This document shows, piece by piece, positions 53,829 through 63,429 of a DNA stretch of 64,000 nt. The position numbers and the translations under genes are program-made. The DNA comes from Neoscytalidium dimidiatum (taxonomy: Eukaryota; Ascomycota; Dothideomycetes; Botryosphaeriales; Botryosphaeriaceae). The notes beneath the pieces were generated by a model that was not told the origin of the DNA, made no database searches, and was given only the letters and a program-made list of their open reading frames with translations. The stretch is from contig CM074703.1 in NCBI GenBank assembly GCA_037367355.1, forward strand, positions 1,736,001 through 1,800,000, read 5' to 3'. How positions within the stretch are numbered: the stretch's first letter is position 1; the number at the start of each line of letters is the position of its first letter.

Positions 53829-56592
53829 ATGGCGTCCTCGCGGATATTCATCAGGAATCTGCCCCCAACACTCACAGAGGGAGACTTCCGCAAACATTTT
53901 GCCCAACGCGATCCTGTCACAGACGCGAAATTGCTGGCAAATCGCCGCATTGGCTATGTCGGCTACAAAACCCCAGAGGCCGCTGAGAAGGCAGTCAAGT
54001 ATTTCAACAAGACATTCATCCGGATGTCAAGAATAGGCGTCGAGTTAGCCCGACCCGTAAGACCTGCCTCTCATCTCCGCACAAGATTTTGCTAACTGCG
54101 GACCTTTAGGTCGACGAAGCGCCACAGCCTAAAAATCGCAAGCGCGCTCCTACTGCAGCCCCGCCCGTAGTAGATAACGAGTCGAAGGGGCCAAAGCCAG
54201 CGGCGGAGAACTCCCTGAAGCGCAAGAGAGGTGTCGATGAAGCTGTCGAGGCCGATCCTAAGCTCAAGGAGTTCTTAGAGGTCATGAAGCCGGCTTCCAA
54301 GAACAAAACGTGGGCGAATGGTGACTTGCAAGTTGACCAGTCAGCTGCAACAGACAACTCGCCCAACGTAGAGTCCATCCCTGTCGCTGAAGCTGACAGC
54401 GATGACGAGTATCAAACGGTTCAGAAGAAGCGCAAACGTTCTGAGTCGATACCCGCGGCTGAAACCTCTGATTTCACCACAACAGCCACGCAGTCACCGG
54501 GCGAGAACATGCCCGAGGGCGAGCATGCGGAAGAGGATGTTGAGCCCGAAACGGAGACCCAGCCCTTGTCAGACCTTGATTGGTTGCGTTCCAGGACGAA
54601 AAGAACGTTGGAGGTGGATGACGATGAGGAGGAGGAACTTGCACATCGTCCCAAGGTCACGAAAAATGAAAATTCGAGTGCCTCGGCAGATGAGAAGCCC
54701 GGACCGGAAGACGACATCCAACCATCAGTTACAGGTGGCGGTGCAGCCACAGAGAAAACCGAAACCCAGGTCAACTCTGAAATCGAAAGTATCCGCCAGA
54801 ATGGTCGCCTGTTCCTGCGGAATTTGCCTTACGATGTTTCGGAAGATGATCTGCGTGACCATTTTAATTCTTTCGGGTCCCTGCAAGAGGTAAGATTCTA
54901 ACATTCTTTCTTCCCTGCGTGCCTCTTTCCATGATGAACACCAGATAGGGACAACCGATGCAATGCATCTGAGGATAACCCTGGGAGAGTATTTTAGTAG
55001 ATGCTTCTCTTCTCTGAACAGTCACAAGGCTTTCATCTGAATATTCTCATATTGAGACCAGACCTGTGGATGCTAATATAACATCATAGGTACACGTCCC
55101 GCTCGACTCCAAAACTGGGAAAGGGAAAGGCTTTGCCTATGTACTCTTTGAGGAACCTGATGATGCCATCCGGGCTTATGAACAGCTTGACGGCAGGATT
55201 TTCCAGGGTCGCCTCCTGCATATCCTTCCTGCTGCTGCAAAACGGGAGAACAAACTTGACGAATTCGCTATCTCTAAGTTACCGATTAAGCAGCAGAAAC
55301 GTATTCAACAAAAGGCGCAAGCGGCGACTTCGACATTCAATTGGAACTCCTTGTACATGAATGCCGATGCTGTCATTGCATCCGTTGCCGATCGTCTGGG
55401 TGTCAGCAAGTCCGACGTGCTTGATCCTACTTCTTCGGATGCAGCTGTAAAGCAAGCCCATGCGGAAACGCATATCATCCAAGAGACAAAGGCGTACTTT
55501 ACGCAAAATGGTGTAGACCTGGATGCCTTCAAGCACAAGGCCAGAGGAGACACTGCCATTTTGGTGAAGAATTTCTCGTACGGCACCAAGCCTGACGAGT
55601 TGAAGAAGATGTTCGAGGAGCACGGCACGGTCACTCGTTTCCTCATGCCTCCTAGTGGAACTATTGCGATTGTGGAGTTCGCTCAGGCTCCCCAGGCTCG
55701 GTCTGCTTTTGCTTCGCTCGCGTACCGGAAAATCAAAGACTCGATCCTCTTCCTGGAGAAGGCTCCGAAAGATCTTTTCAAGGAAGGCGTTACACCACAG
55801 GCAGCACTCGCCACTGTTGCCTATACGGCTGAAGGGAAGGCTAAATTGGCCGCGTCGGACTTACTTGCGAAGGAGGCTTCCTCCGAGCAGGTTGACACCT
55901 CGACTCTTTACGTCCGGAACCTGAACTTCTCTACGACCACTCAGCGTCTGACGGAGGTGTTCAAGCCTCTTGATGGCTTCGTGTCTGCGCGAGTGAAGAC
56001 GAAGACAGATCCGAAGAAGCCTGGTCAGGTTCTGAGCATGGGCTTCGGTTTCCTTGAGTTCCGGACCAAGGAGCAAGCCCAAGCTGCCCTCGCCGCCATG
56101 GACGGCTACAATCTCGATGGTTACAAGCTGACGATCAAGGCGTCCAACAAAGGTCTTGATGCTGCTGAAGAGCGGCGTAAAGAGGACAAGGCAAAGAAGG
56201 CAGCAGGTAGGCAGACCAAGATCATCATCAAGAACTTGCCGTTCGAGGCTACCAAGAAGGACGTACGTGCCTTATTTGGAGCCTACGGGCAGCTCCGTTC
56301 AGTGCGCGTACCTAAGAAATTCGACGCCTCAGCGAGGGGTTTCGCGTTTGCCGACTTCACTACTCCTCGCGAGGCGGAGAACGCCATGGACGCGCTGCGG
56401 AGTACCCACTTGCTTGGTCGCAAATTGGTCCTGGATTTCGCTGCCGAAGATCCAGAGGACGCTGAAGAAGAGATTGCCAAGATGCAGAAGAAAGTTGGCA
56501 CGCAAGTCAACAAAGTCGCCCTGCAAAAGCTTACGGGGGCCGGAAGAAAGAAATTTAATGTCGCAGGCACCGATGAGCTCGAAGAAGCTTAA
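53829..56592 (+). CDS. MRD1: Multiple RNA-binding domain protein 1 (pre-rRNA processing)
   Basis: Three exons, 53829-54056, 54110-54889 and 55090-56592, give 836 residues. Five RRMs are visible: RRM1 at residues 1-76 (IFIRNLPPTL, RIGYVGYK), RRM2 at about 307-385 (LFLRNLPYDV, GKGFAYVLFEE) spanning intron 2, RRM3 at about 490-560 (ILVKNFSYGT), RRM4 at about 607-690 (LYVRNLNFST, GFGFLEF) and RRM5 at about 712-787 (IIIKNLPFEA, GFAFADF). Between RRM1 and RRM2 is an acidic, Lys-rich linker, and after RRM2 a conserved helical stretch (NWNSLYMNADAVIASVADRLG). Length and order match Mrd1/RBM19, a nucleolar U3-linked factor needed for cleavages that release 18S rRNA. The second intron is 200 nt, four times the local norm, and may host a small RNA. 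Confidence 0.93.
54926..55045 (+). ncRNA. Candidate box C/D snoRNA in MRD1 intron 2
   Basis: The 200-nt intron holds a perfect C box ATGATGA (54931-54937) and downstream CTGA elements at 54969-54972, 55014-55017 and 55037-55040 that could serve as D' and D boxes. Intron-hosted C/D snoRNAs in ribosome-biogenesis genes are common in eukaryotes. Against it, I find no clear terminal stem and have not identified a target. The boundaries are approximate. Confidence 0.25.
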
Positions 56593-57573
56593 GATGGTAG
56601 AAGAGGCGAGGATCCCAAGGATTTTTCCTACACGGCCCTTTGGCCGCCGTCCGCGTCGGCCCCTTGCTTCTTCGGCGAAACGCGATCTCGAGCGCGCCAC
56701 TCTGGTTTGCTGCCCCCTTGGACGACTGATTCCCGTTGCCTGGGCCCGCCACTGCAGACAGCACAGCACGATCTCCTCTCGGCAGCGTTCGGCCGAAATT
56801 CAGTTGCAGGTGGGAAACGTTTTGAACCTTTTCTACCGCGTTCGTGAAAACCTTGCTGCGACTGATGTCTTAGGCGCGCGTATCGTCCACGCTAAACAGA
56901 AATCAGGGGCCATGACGCCTAGCAAACCAATTTCGTTCTGAGCTCACACGCTAACCTCCGTCGCATTCCTGTCGAAAGACTCGGCTCAACTGCCGCAGCG
57001 AAGCCCGTAGAGTGGGTGTGAAGAACATTCCTCGCATAGGCTACATCCCTGGCACCGCAAGAGGGGTCTCAATCCACCAGAAAGAAGTTCTTTGGGGGCG
57101 AAAGGCCCGGCCAGCCCTTGCTTATCAGGCTAACATGATAGAATAGAAGGAAGTCAGCATTCTTCTAGTAGTCCAATCTATGAAAATCAGACAAGAACGT
57201 CAACAAACGATGATGAAATCCAGCCAATCCCGTCGCGCCGTGAATCTTGGGTAGAATTGGCTTTTCTTATGTCATTGATCGGCCCACGCCTCTCCTGCCG
57301 GCCGTTTCCATGGTGCCCTGAGGCATTGTTCGCCGACGAGGCTCCTTTCTGAGTCCAAACCCAGCCCTCCTATAAACAACAGGCCACTTCTCTTACATTC
57401 CCACACCCGCCGTCCACATTCTCTTTCTCTGTCAAGTCATTCCTTTGGTCCAGCTCTCTACGTTCCTTCGTCTTTGACTGCTCTGTTCGAAAGAGCGAAG
57501 CCCAGCACCCCAGACATTCTTACTTTTGAAGCCTCATTCTTACCCTACCTCGCGGCATTCCCGAAACCACATA
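56593..57573. promoter_or_regulatory. MRD1 3' flank and AbaA-type gene promoter
   Basis: A 981-nt spacer. Toward the right it has a TATA-like CTATAAACAA (57371-57380) about 200 nt before the next ATG, followed by a long pyrimidine-rich leader typical of well-expressed fungal genes. No further gene is seen. Confidence 0.4.
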
Positions 57574-60242
57574 ATGGATAGAAGCTCATGCATCTTACCC
57601 TCAAACGCTCCATCACTGCACGACAGCATCATCGATGAGATAGGGGTCCCGAGACCAATCCTGCAGGAGCGTTGCAACAACCGGCAACAGGACTTTCTGG
57701 ATGCCGACCACCGCAAGCATGGGCTCTATCAGCCTACCGAGAGTTTTTACAACGGTGCGGCGCAAGGCTACCTGGCATCGTCACAGAGCTCGCATACCAG
57801 CTATGCCGCGTCAACCTGGCTGGCGGACGAGGACGAGCGGGTCAGACAGGAGGCGGCTCGCTTGTGGCGAATGCTGTCACGGTCGGATGCGTATCGGAAG
57901 TATCGAGCACGACAGCCGAAGGACTGCAGAGAACAAGATCAAAAATGGCCCGAACATATGGAGTTGGCCTTCTTCTCAGGTAGGACACTCTTCTCGCCGG
58001 CCTTTTCGGCCAATGAGAATTATCGTGGCACTGACGTGTTCTTGCATTGCAGCCTTGGTGAAGTATCCGCCAATGGGCCGCCGCAAACAAATGCACGAGG
58101 GGAAACCCCGCGGACGCAACGAGCTCATAGCTTATGCCATCGAGAAGTGGACCGGTGAGGCTCGTTCAAGGAAGCAAGTGTCAAGTCACATCCAGGTGCT
58201 GAAGCCACTCTTCAAGGAGTATCCCAAGAGTCAGTATACCTGTCCTGTCCAGCCTCGTCTACCGTGTGCAACGCTTCCGATCCGTACTGACTTGGCTAGT
58301 TATGAGATATATGTCAAAGGAAGACCTTGATCACCGGCGTCACCATCGGCACAATTCTAACGACATGCTTCGTCGACGATTTGGTCCACAGGCAAGCATG
58401 CGTCCTTTGGACTTCGACTCCATTGATCAAGGTTCAATATATGGATCCCATCAACACACCACGCTTCCGCCACCTCGCCAAATGCTTTCCTCGACTCCTG
58501 CCTTGGTGCCTGCCTGCTTCGAGATGAATGCCAGGGACACCACTTCTGACCCTCCCCGTTCTCTACACTGCTTCACCCGCTTTCACAAGCGAGCGGAGCA
58601 GTCCCCACTCTATATTTCCGATCTACAGGACGTTTCCATTAGCATACCAAAGCACCTTCGAGAAATTCTAGATGACAAGGATTCACTGATAAACTGCGAT
58701 GTCATCTTGGCAGAGTCCAGCATCGAGCTGATGGCGATGCATGCCCCCGGCGACAGCACGGAGCTTGGTATACAGATCGAGTTCAACAGCACGTACGAGT
58801 ATGCGCTGTATGACCACTTCGAATCTCATACGCGATTCTACACTGGTGACGAGCTTGCGACAGAACCAAAGAGCGTCCTCGGTTACGACACCCACTACAA
58901 GCGGCTACACGCCGTAGCAGGAACATTTGGCAGCGGTTTTTGGGCAGGCAAGCTAGGCGAGCTCTCACTAATAATGCGGAAAGCCTACAAGAAAAAGGGT
59001 GACCTGGTACCCGCACGTGGCGCGGTTCAGGCCGATGACGAGCGGCTCCAGCAGGCTCGCGAGCACGCAAACCAGACACTCAAAGCGCTCAGCGCCGTCC
59101 AAGAGATCTTCGCCATCCCCCGTGGCAGTATCGCCGCTGCCAGTGGGTTTGGCACAGAAACGCCCGCCCCTGAACGCGCTCTTATCGTTGGGTGGACCTT
59201 CCGGCACGCAGACGCCGGCGACGTCGGAGCCACCACTTGGCGCCGTGTCATCCTTCCGCATCAGCAATCCTCCAAAGAAGAGTCGTCCCTGAAAGAAGAA
59301 TCCCAAACAGCATTCATGAACAGCAGCAACGCCATGAAACAAGATAATAATCCGTACGGCAACCTCACCCTCGAGACCATACCCGGCAGCGGCCTCATCA
59401 CGCCCACCACCTCCACCCACCCGTCCTTCGACGCGTCCGCCCACAACGGCGCCGGCGCCTTCGATCTCGACCCGCTATCCTCTATCAGCGGGCCTTTTTC
59501 CGCCAGCTCCGCCATCGCCCTGCCCCTCTCCGCCTCCTCGACCACCGCGCCCTCCCTGCACCACCACCACGCCCAACACCACCTCCACAACCCCCTGCCC
59601 ACCACCGCCGACCTCGTCGCCAGCCTCACCGCCGTCAACAACCCCTCGCACCTTTCCTCCCATCACCATCACCAACACCAGCCCGCCGTCGACCACAACG
59701 CCCTCGACTTCGCCGGCGGCCACATCAGCGTCTGGATGGAGCCCTCCGTCTCCCTGCAGGGCTACTACGACATCACCGCCTCGCACCCCTCCCCGCTCGA
59801 CCAGCACCCTCACCCCCATCACCACCAAGCCGTCTCCATCACCGGCACGCCCGCGCACCACGGGGCCCCGCCTCCGCCGCCGCCGCCACCTCCTCCGCCG
59901 CCGCCGCCGCCGCCGCCCCCGCAGGCGCCGCACACGCCTGTCGGGTACGGCGCGGGCGCGGGCGCGGATGCCGCGCTGCAGGCGTACCATCCGAGGGGCG
60001 GCTGGGGCGGGTTCGGCGGGTTGTTGGAGGAGGGGTGGGGGGCTGGGGCGGCTGGCGGTGCGCAGGGCGGCGGGTTTGCGGATGGGCCGTTTGGGAAGGA
60101 TGGGGACGAGAGGGGCGCGCAGGGGAAGCATGGAGCTCAGTTTTTGGATGATGGTGGGGCCGCTGGGGGCGGGCAGGGTGGAGGTGGGGCGGGGGTTTTT
60201 CATGCGAGCGGGAGGAGGGACAGTGGAATGTTGGGGTTGTAG
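57574..60242 (+). CDS. abaA: TEA/ATTS-domain transcription factor, AbaA-type
   Basis: Three exons, 57574-57979, 58053-58229 and 58300-60242, give 841 residues. The TEA DNA-binding domain spans about residues 95-193 across both introns: [19 protein letters not shown], then [39 protein letters not shown] and [17 protein letters not shown]. The centre contains a folded segment with [20 protein letters not shown] and [16 protein letters not shown]. The last 250 residues are low complexity, with His-rich, poly-Pro (about 18 in a row) and Gly-rich tracts. TEA factors bind CATTCY-type sites; AbaA in Aspergillus drives conidiophore phialide development and its orthologues often control morphogenesis. 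The ATG at 57574 is the first in frame. The third-exon acceptor follows a weak GTCAGT donor, but the junction restores frame. Confidence 0.88.
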
Positions 60243-61177
60243 AAGGGAGGAGGGTGTGATGGGGGAGTCTATGCGATTAGTTTGGTTTTCATTTTTTTTT
60301 TTCTTTTTTCGGTGGTGGAGATTATTTTCGGATGGTGGTTTGTTGTGGAGGCATGGATGGATGGATACCATGACGACGACTGACGAAAAGAGGAGGAAGA
60401 ACACTCGATTGAACGGGAAGGAAGAAAGCATGGACGCTCGCTGGCACATTCGCTGATCCTATCTGAAGCCTGGTCAAAGACTGACGTTTAGCCCCTCCGC
60501 TACAACTGTTTATTTATGCACACCTTTACCGACCTTTCCACTCGCTCTGGTGCTGTTGGCTTGGTCTCTTATATACCCCCCATCCGTCGACTTGGCTTGC
60601 GCCCCCGCCCAAATCGGAAAAAAAGTTACTCGTTGCGCGCGAAGTTTCCTTTCTACCTTACCGTTCGGCTTGTTTATCACTCACTTTTATTTTTTTTTTT
60701 TAAGTTGCAGCACCTTTTCATAGTAGGTAGCTTACTGGAACCCCCTAATTTGAGATATATGATTACTCGATGCCGTCACTGAATTGGTACTGTGTTGCCT
60801 GCGTGTCATGATTGCTCCATTTAATGTTGCTGATCCGTCCTCAGACGCGTCGCCTGCAGCCCTCAGCGGTTCGCCAAATAAAGAGTGAGGTCACAACGGA
60901 GATCACCCACCAGATATATAAATCAGAAAAGACGGTCTTTGGGCCATCTCACGTCAAGTCAGCTCTAGCTAGCACAGCACTCATACGGTCTCTCAAAGAA
61001 TCTCTCTAAGCATGTAGTGCATCACGAATGAGCAAAAGTTGAAGTGCCCCCGAGTCAAGAAGCCCGCGCGGTCCGCGGCTTTGCGTCCGCCCCACAAGCC
61101 CGCATCGTAGTGGCTCAGAAAGTGCAAAAAGAAAGGCTTGCTACCCAGTCTGAGACTGGAAAGGACGTCGAGTTCCT
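60243..61177. other. Spacer between the TEA gene and tRNA-Phe
   Basis: 935 nt with poly-T runs near 60293 and 60691 and no visible gene. A run of five T on the transcribed minus strand (61126-61130) lies about 50 nt past the tRNA-Phe end and could stop Pol III. Confidence 0.4.
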
Positions 61178-61213
61178 TGCAGCTTCTGTGGATCGAACAC
61201 AGTACCTCCAGAT

Positions 61214-61247
61214 ACCGCACAGATAGATTGCTGTTGGCTGAAGTGGA
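61214..61247 (-). other. Canonical 34-nt tRNA intron of tRNA-Phe
   Basis: Located after position 37. It contains CTTCAG, which can pair with the anticodon-loop CTGAAG to form the structure recognised by the tRNA-splicing endonuclease. Confidence 0.8.
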
Positions 61248-61254
61248 CTTCAGT

Positions 61255-61308
61255 CTGTTCCAATGTTAGTTGAGGACGGCGAGAGAAGGTGAGTCAAGGA
61301 CTACTAAC
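61255..61308 (-). other. Spliceosomal-type intron inside tRNA-Phe
   Basis: 54 nt inserted between nucleotides 30 and 31 of the anticodon stem. On the minus strand the left junction is CCAG|GTTAGT, a consensus branch site ACTAAC lies at 61265-61270 and the right junction is GAACAG|ACTG. Size and signals match the mRNA introns of this window (51-58 nt in LC8, MRD1, ATP20 and APH). The donor GTTAGT is also the exact complement of ACTAAC, so a hairpin is an alternative reading. Confidence 0.75.
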
Positions 61309-61338
61309 CTGGCGCTCTCCCAAGTGAGCTAAAGCTGC

Positions 61339-61704
61339 TGATTGGCTGATAGAGGCCTGAAAATGGTAATTGCATTTATGTTTCGGCTTAGGATCCCAGA
61401 AGCAAGCGTGAGAGTGAACGGTGCTAGCAATGCAATTTTTCATCCACAGTGGACGGACGATCTCGGCGAGAAAGCGGCCTTCCACGTGATTTCCCGACCA
61501 GCGCTATCTTATCGCACGCGTTTCAGCCTTCCCGCGTTTGAGCGCGCGCGCGCGGAATTATTTCGCGTCAATCAGCCCACCCCTCCCCCCCAACACCTGC
61601 TCTACATAGTATACCACCCAAATTCAGCCGTCCCATTGCACATCATCGAATTCCAAGGCCCACAAGACCGATCGAGGAGCTCTGATCACCACGCCTCCGC
61701 GACA
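61339..61704. promoter_or_regulatory. Upstream region of tRNA-Phe and the dsRBD gene
   Basis: A 366-nt spacer between divergent transcription units. A frame open from 61342 leads into the next gene but its composition is not coding-like before 61705. A pure GC alternation (GCGCGCGCGCG) lies near 61542-61555. Confidence 0.4.
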
Positions 61705-63353
61705 ATGGCCTCCGGCGCCTTCCCCCAGACCTTCCCCGGCCTCGGCCCCAGCTCAGCGCAGAGCATCGAGGACTTCGAGGCCCAGATGGCCGCCGCAAAG
61801 CGACTGCCCGCGCCCACCTCCTCCTCCTCCACCAACGCCCTCGACGACATCGACTTCGCCATCGACGCCTCCCCGCCGCCTCCGCGCTATTCCGGCCAGC
61901 AGCAGCAGCAACAGCTGCCTCCAACCCCCTCCTCTTCCGCCGCCGCCGCCGCCGCCGATCACCCGACCCTGCAGGCCGGCCGCGCGTGGTCCAGCGAGTC
62001 GGTCGCCCTGTTCAACAACGCGTGCCTGCGCCACGCCGTCGCCAACGCGTACGACTACGAGCAGGTGCGCCAGGCGCCGCCGGGCTGGGCGGTGGCGCTG
62101 CACTTCGGCTTCGGGGCGCTGGGCGGCGAGGGGGAGCGGTTCACGGTCGAGCTGCGCGGGCCGTACGGCAGCAAGAAGGAGGCCAAGGCGGCGGCGGCGG
62201 AGGAGGGGCTGCGGGTGCTGGGCGACGCGCTGGCGAGGAAGGGGTCCGGCGGCGCGAAGAGGAAGAAGAGGGGCGGCGCGGGCGAGGATGCGGAGACGGG
62301 CGAGGGTGGTCGTGGTGGGGCGGCGCGGGAGTCGAGCGACGAGGAGGGGGAAGAGGAGAACGAGAATTGGGTTGGGTTGCTGGGAGGTAAGTGGCCTGTT
62401 CCTCCTCTCCTGCGGTTCGGGAAACCGGGATTTTTGTGCGTTTGTTAATGTGGTTGGGGTTGTCGTGTCGAACAGAGTACTGCCAGGCCGAAGGCAAGCC
62501 GCGTCCCCTCTTCCAGGAATTCAGCCTGGGCGCCAACTACTCGATGGAATGCACGCTACCGGCAGACCGCCCGGACGAGCCGTTCGGCGGCCGCAACGTG
62601 CTCTTCAACAGCAAGCGCGCGGCCAAGGCCAACGCCGCGCGCGACGCCGTGCGCTGGCTGCGCGATGAAGGCCGCATGCCGAAGAAGGGGCATCCCACGA
62701 AGAAGAAGATGAAGGCCGCGGCCGCAGCTCAGCTCGCTGCCGCTGCGCCCCGGATCTCCTTCTCCTCATTCCCCTTCCCTGCCGACGCGGGCCTGCTGCC
62801 GACGCCCATACCGATCGGCGGCGGCGACGCCGCGAGCGCGACCACCGCCGGCGCGGGCAACGCCTCGAATCCCGCCAGCGGCGGCTCCGACAGCGAGCAC
62901 TCGTCGTCCGGCTCGCCCGACCCGCTGAACCGCAGCCCGGGCGAGCAAGTTATGAGTACGTTTCCCCTTCCCTTGCATCCTTTCTCCTCCTCCTCCTCCT
63001 CCTCCTCCTCCTCCTCCTCCTCCCACACACAGTAATAACCAAGAAGGAAAAATCGCAAAACAGTCCTCTGCAGCAAGCTCGGCTGCGCCCAGCCCGTCTA
63101 CAAGATCACGCCCGACCCGCGCGTCCCGTCCATGTGGTCCGGCGCCGCCTTCTTCCCGCACGACCCGGCCGTCGCGCCGCCGGGTCAGCCCGTCGGCGAG
63201 GTCAGGAACATCTACGGCAAGAAGAAGGCGCGCGAGGAGGTCGCGAAGAAGGTGTTGAAGCACCTGAAGGCGAAGAGGGCGGAGAGGCAGAGGGTTGTTG
63301 AGGGGGTGTTGGCGGGCGCGGGCGCGGGCGCGGGGGCCGGGACGGCGGGTTGA
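61705..63353 (+). CDS. Protein with three dsRNA-binding-like motifs
   Basis: Three exons, 61705-62386, 62476-62955 and 63064-63353, give 483 residues. Three segments have the dsRBD-like pattern of an N-terminal helix, beta strands and a Lys/Ala-rich C-terminal helix: about 95-180 (NACLRHAVANAYDYEQ ... GSKKEAKAAAAEEGLRVL), about 225-305 (NWVGLLGEYCQAEGKPRP ... NSKRAAKANAARDAVRWL) and about 388-470 (CSKLGCAQPVYKI ... GKKKAREEVAKKVLKHL). The middle one is the best match to the fungal dsRBD family. The linkers are Ser/Ala/Gly-rich and include a KRKKRGG basic patch. No RNase III, helicase or deaminase domain is present, so it may be an adaptor in RNA silencing or RNA maturation; that is inference. 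Intron 2 contains a TCC microsatellite. The start follows MASGAFPQTFPGLG. Confidence 0.72.
62985..63022. repeat. TCC microsatellite in intron 2 of the dsRBD gene
   Basis: A run of about 12 TCC units lies inside the 108-nt intron and doubles its length relative to local introns. Confidence 0.8.
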
Positions 63354-63429
63354 TGGGTGTTTTGTTTACCCTGTGATGTAAGGCTTCGGCGGGAGGTGGT
63401 GAGATGGGTTGGGCTGGGAGAAGAAGGGT

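Larger units (their letters stand above)
61178..61338 (-). tRNA. tRNA-Phe(GAA) interrupted by two introns
   Basis: The minus strand gives a complete 73-nt tRNA-Phe once two segments are removed. Acceptor GCAGCTT pairs fully with AAGCTGC; the D-arm is GCTC/GAGC, the T-arm is CTGTG-TTCGATC-CACAG, and the discriminator is A. The anticodon stem CCAGA/TCTGG pairs perfectly, with loop CTGAAGA (anticodon GAA). Segment one (61255-61308, 54 nt) lies between positions 30 and 31; segment two (61214-61247, 34 nt) lies after position 37, the canonical tRNA intron site. The second intron contains CTTCAG, complementary to the anticodon-loop CTGAAG, as in normal pre-tRNAs. 73+54+34 equals the 161-nt span. 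Internal promoter boxes A (TAGCTCACTTGG) and B (TGTTCGATCC) are intact, and the insert has no T4 run, so Pol III could transcribe it through. Confidence 0.88.

Noticed and set aside
61342..61704. Upstream extension of the dsRBD frame
   Set aside because: It starts next to the tRNA-Phe 5' end, is not coding-like in composition and would overlap the tRNA's upstream region.
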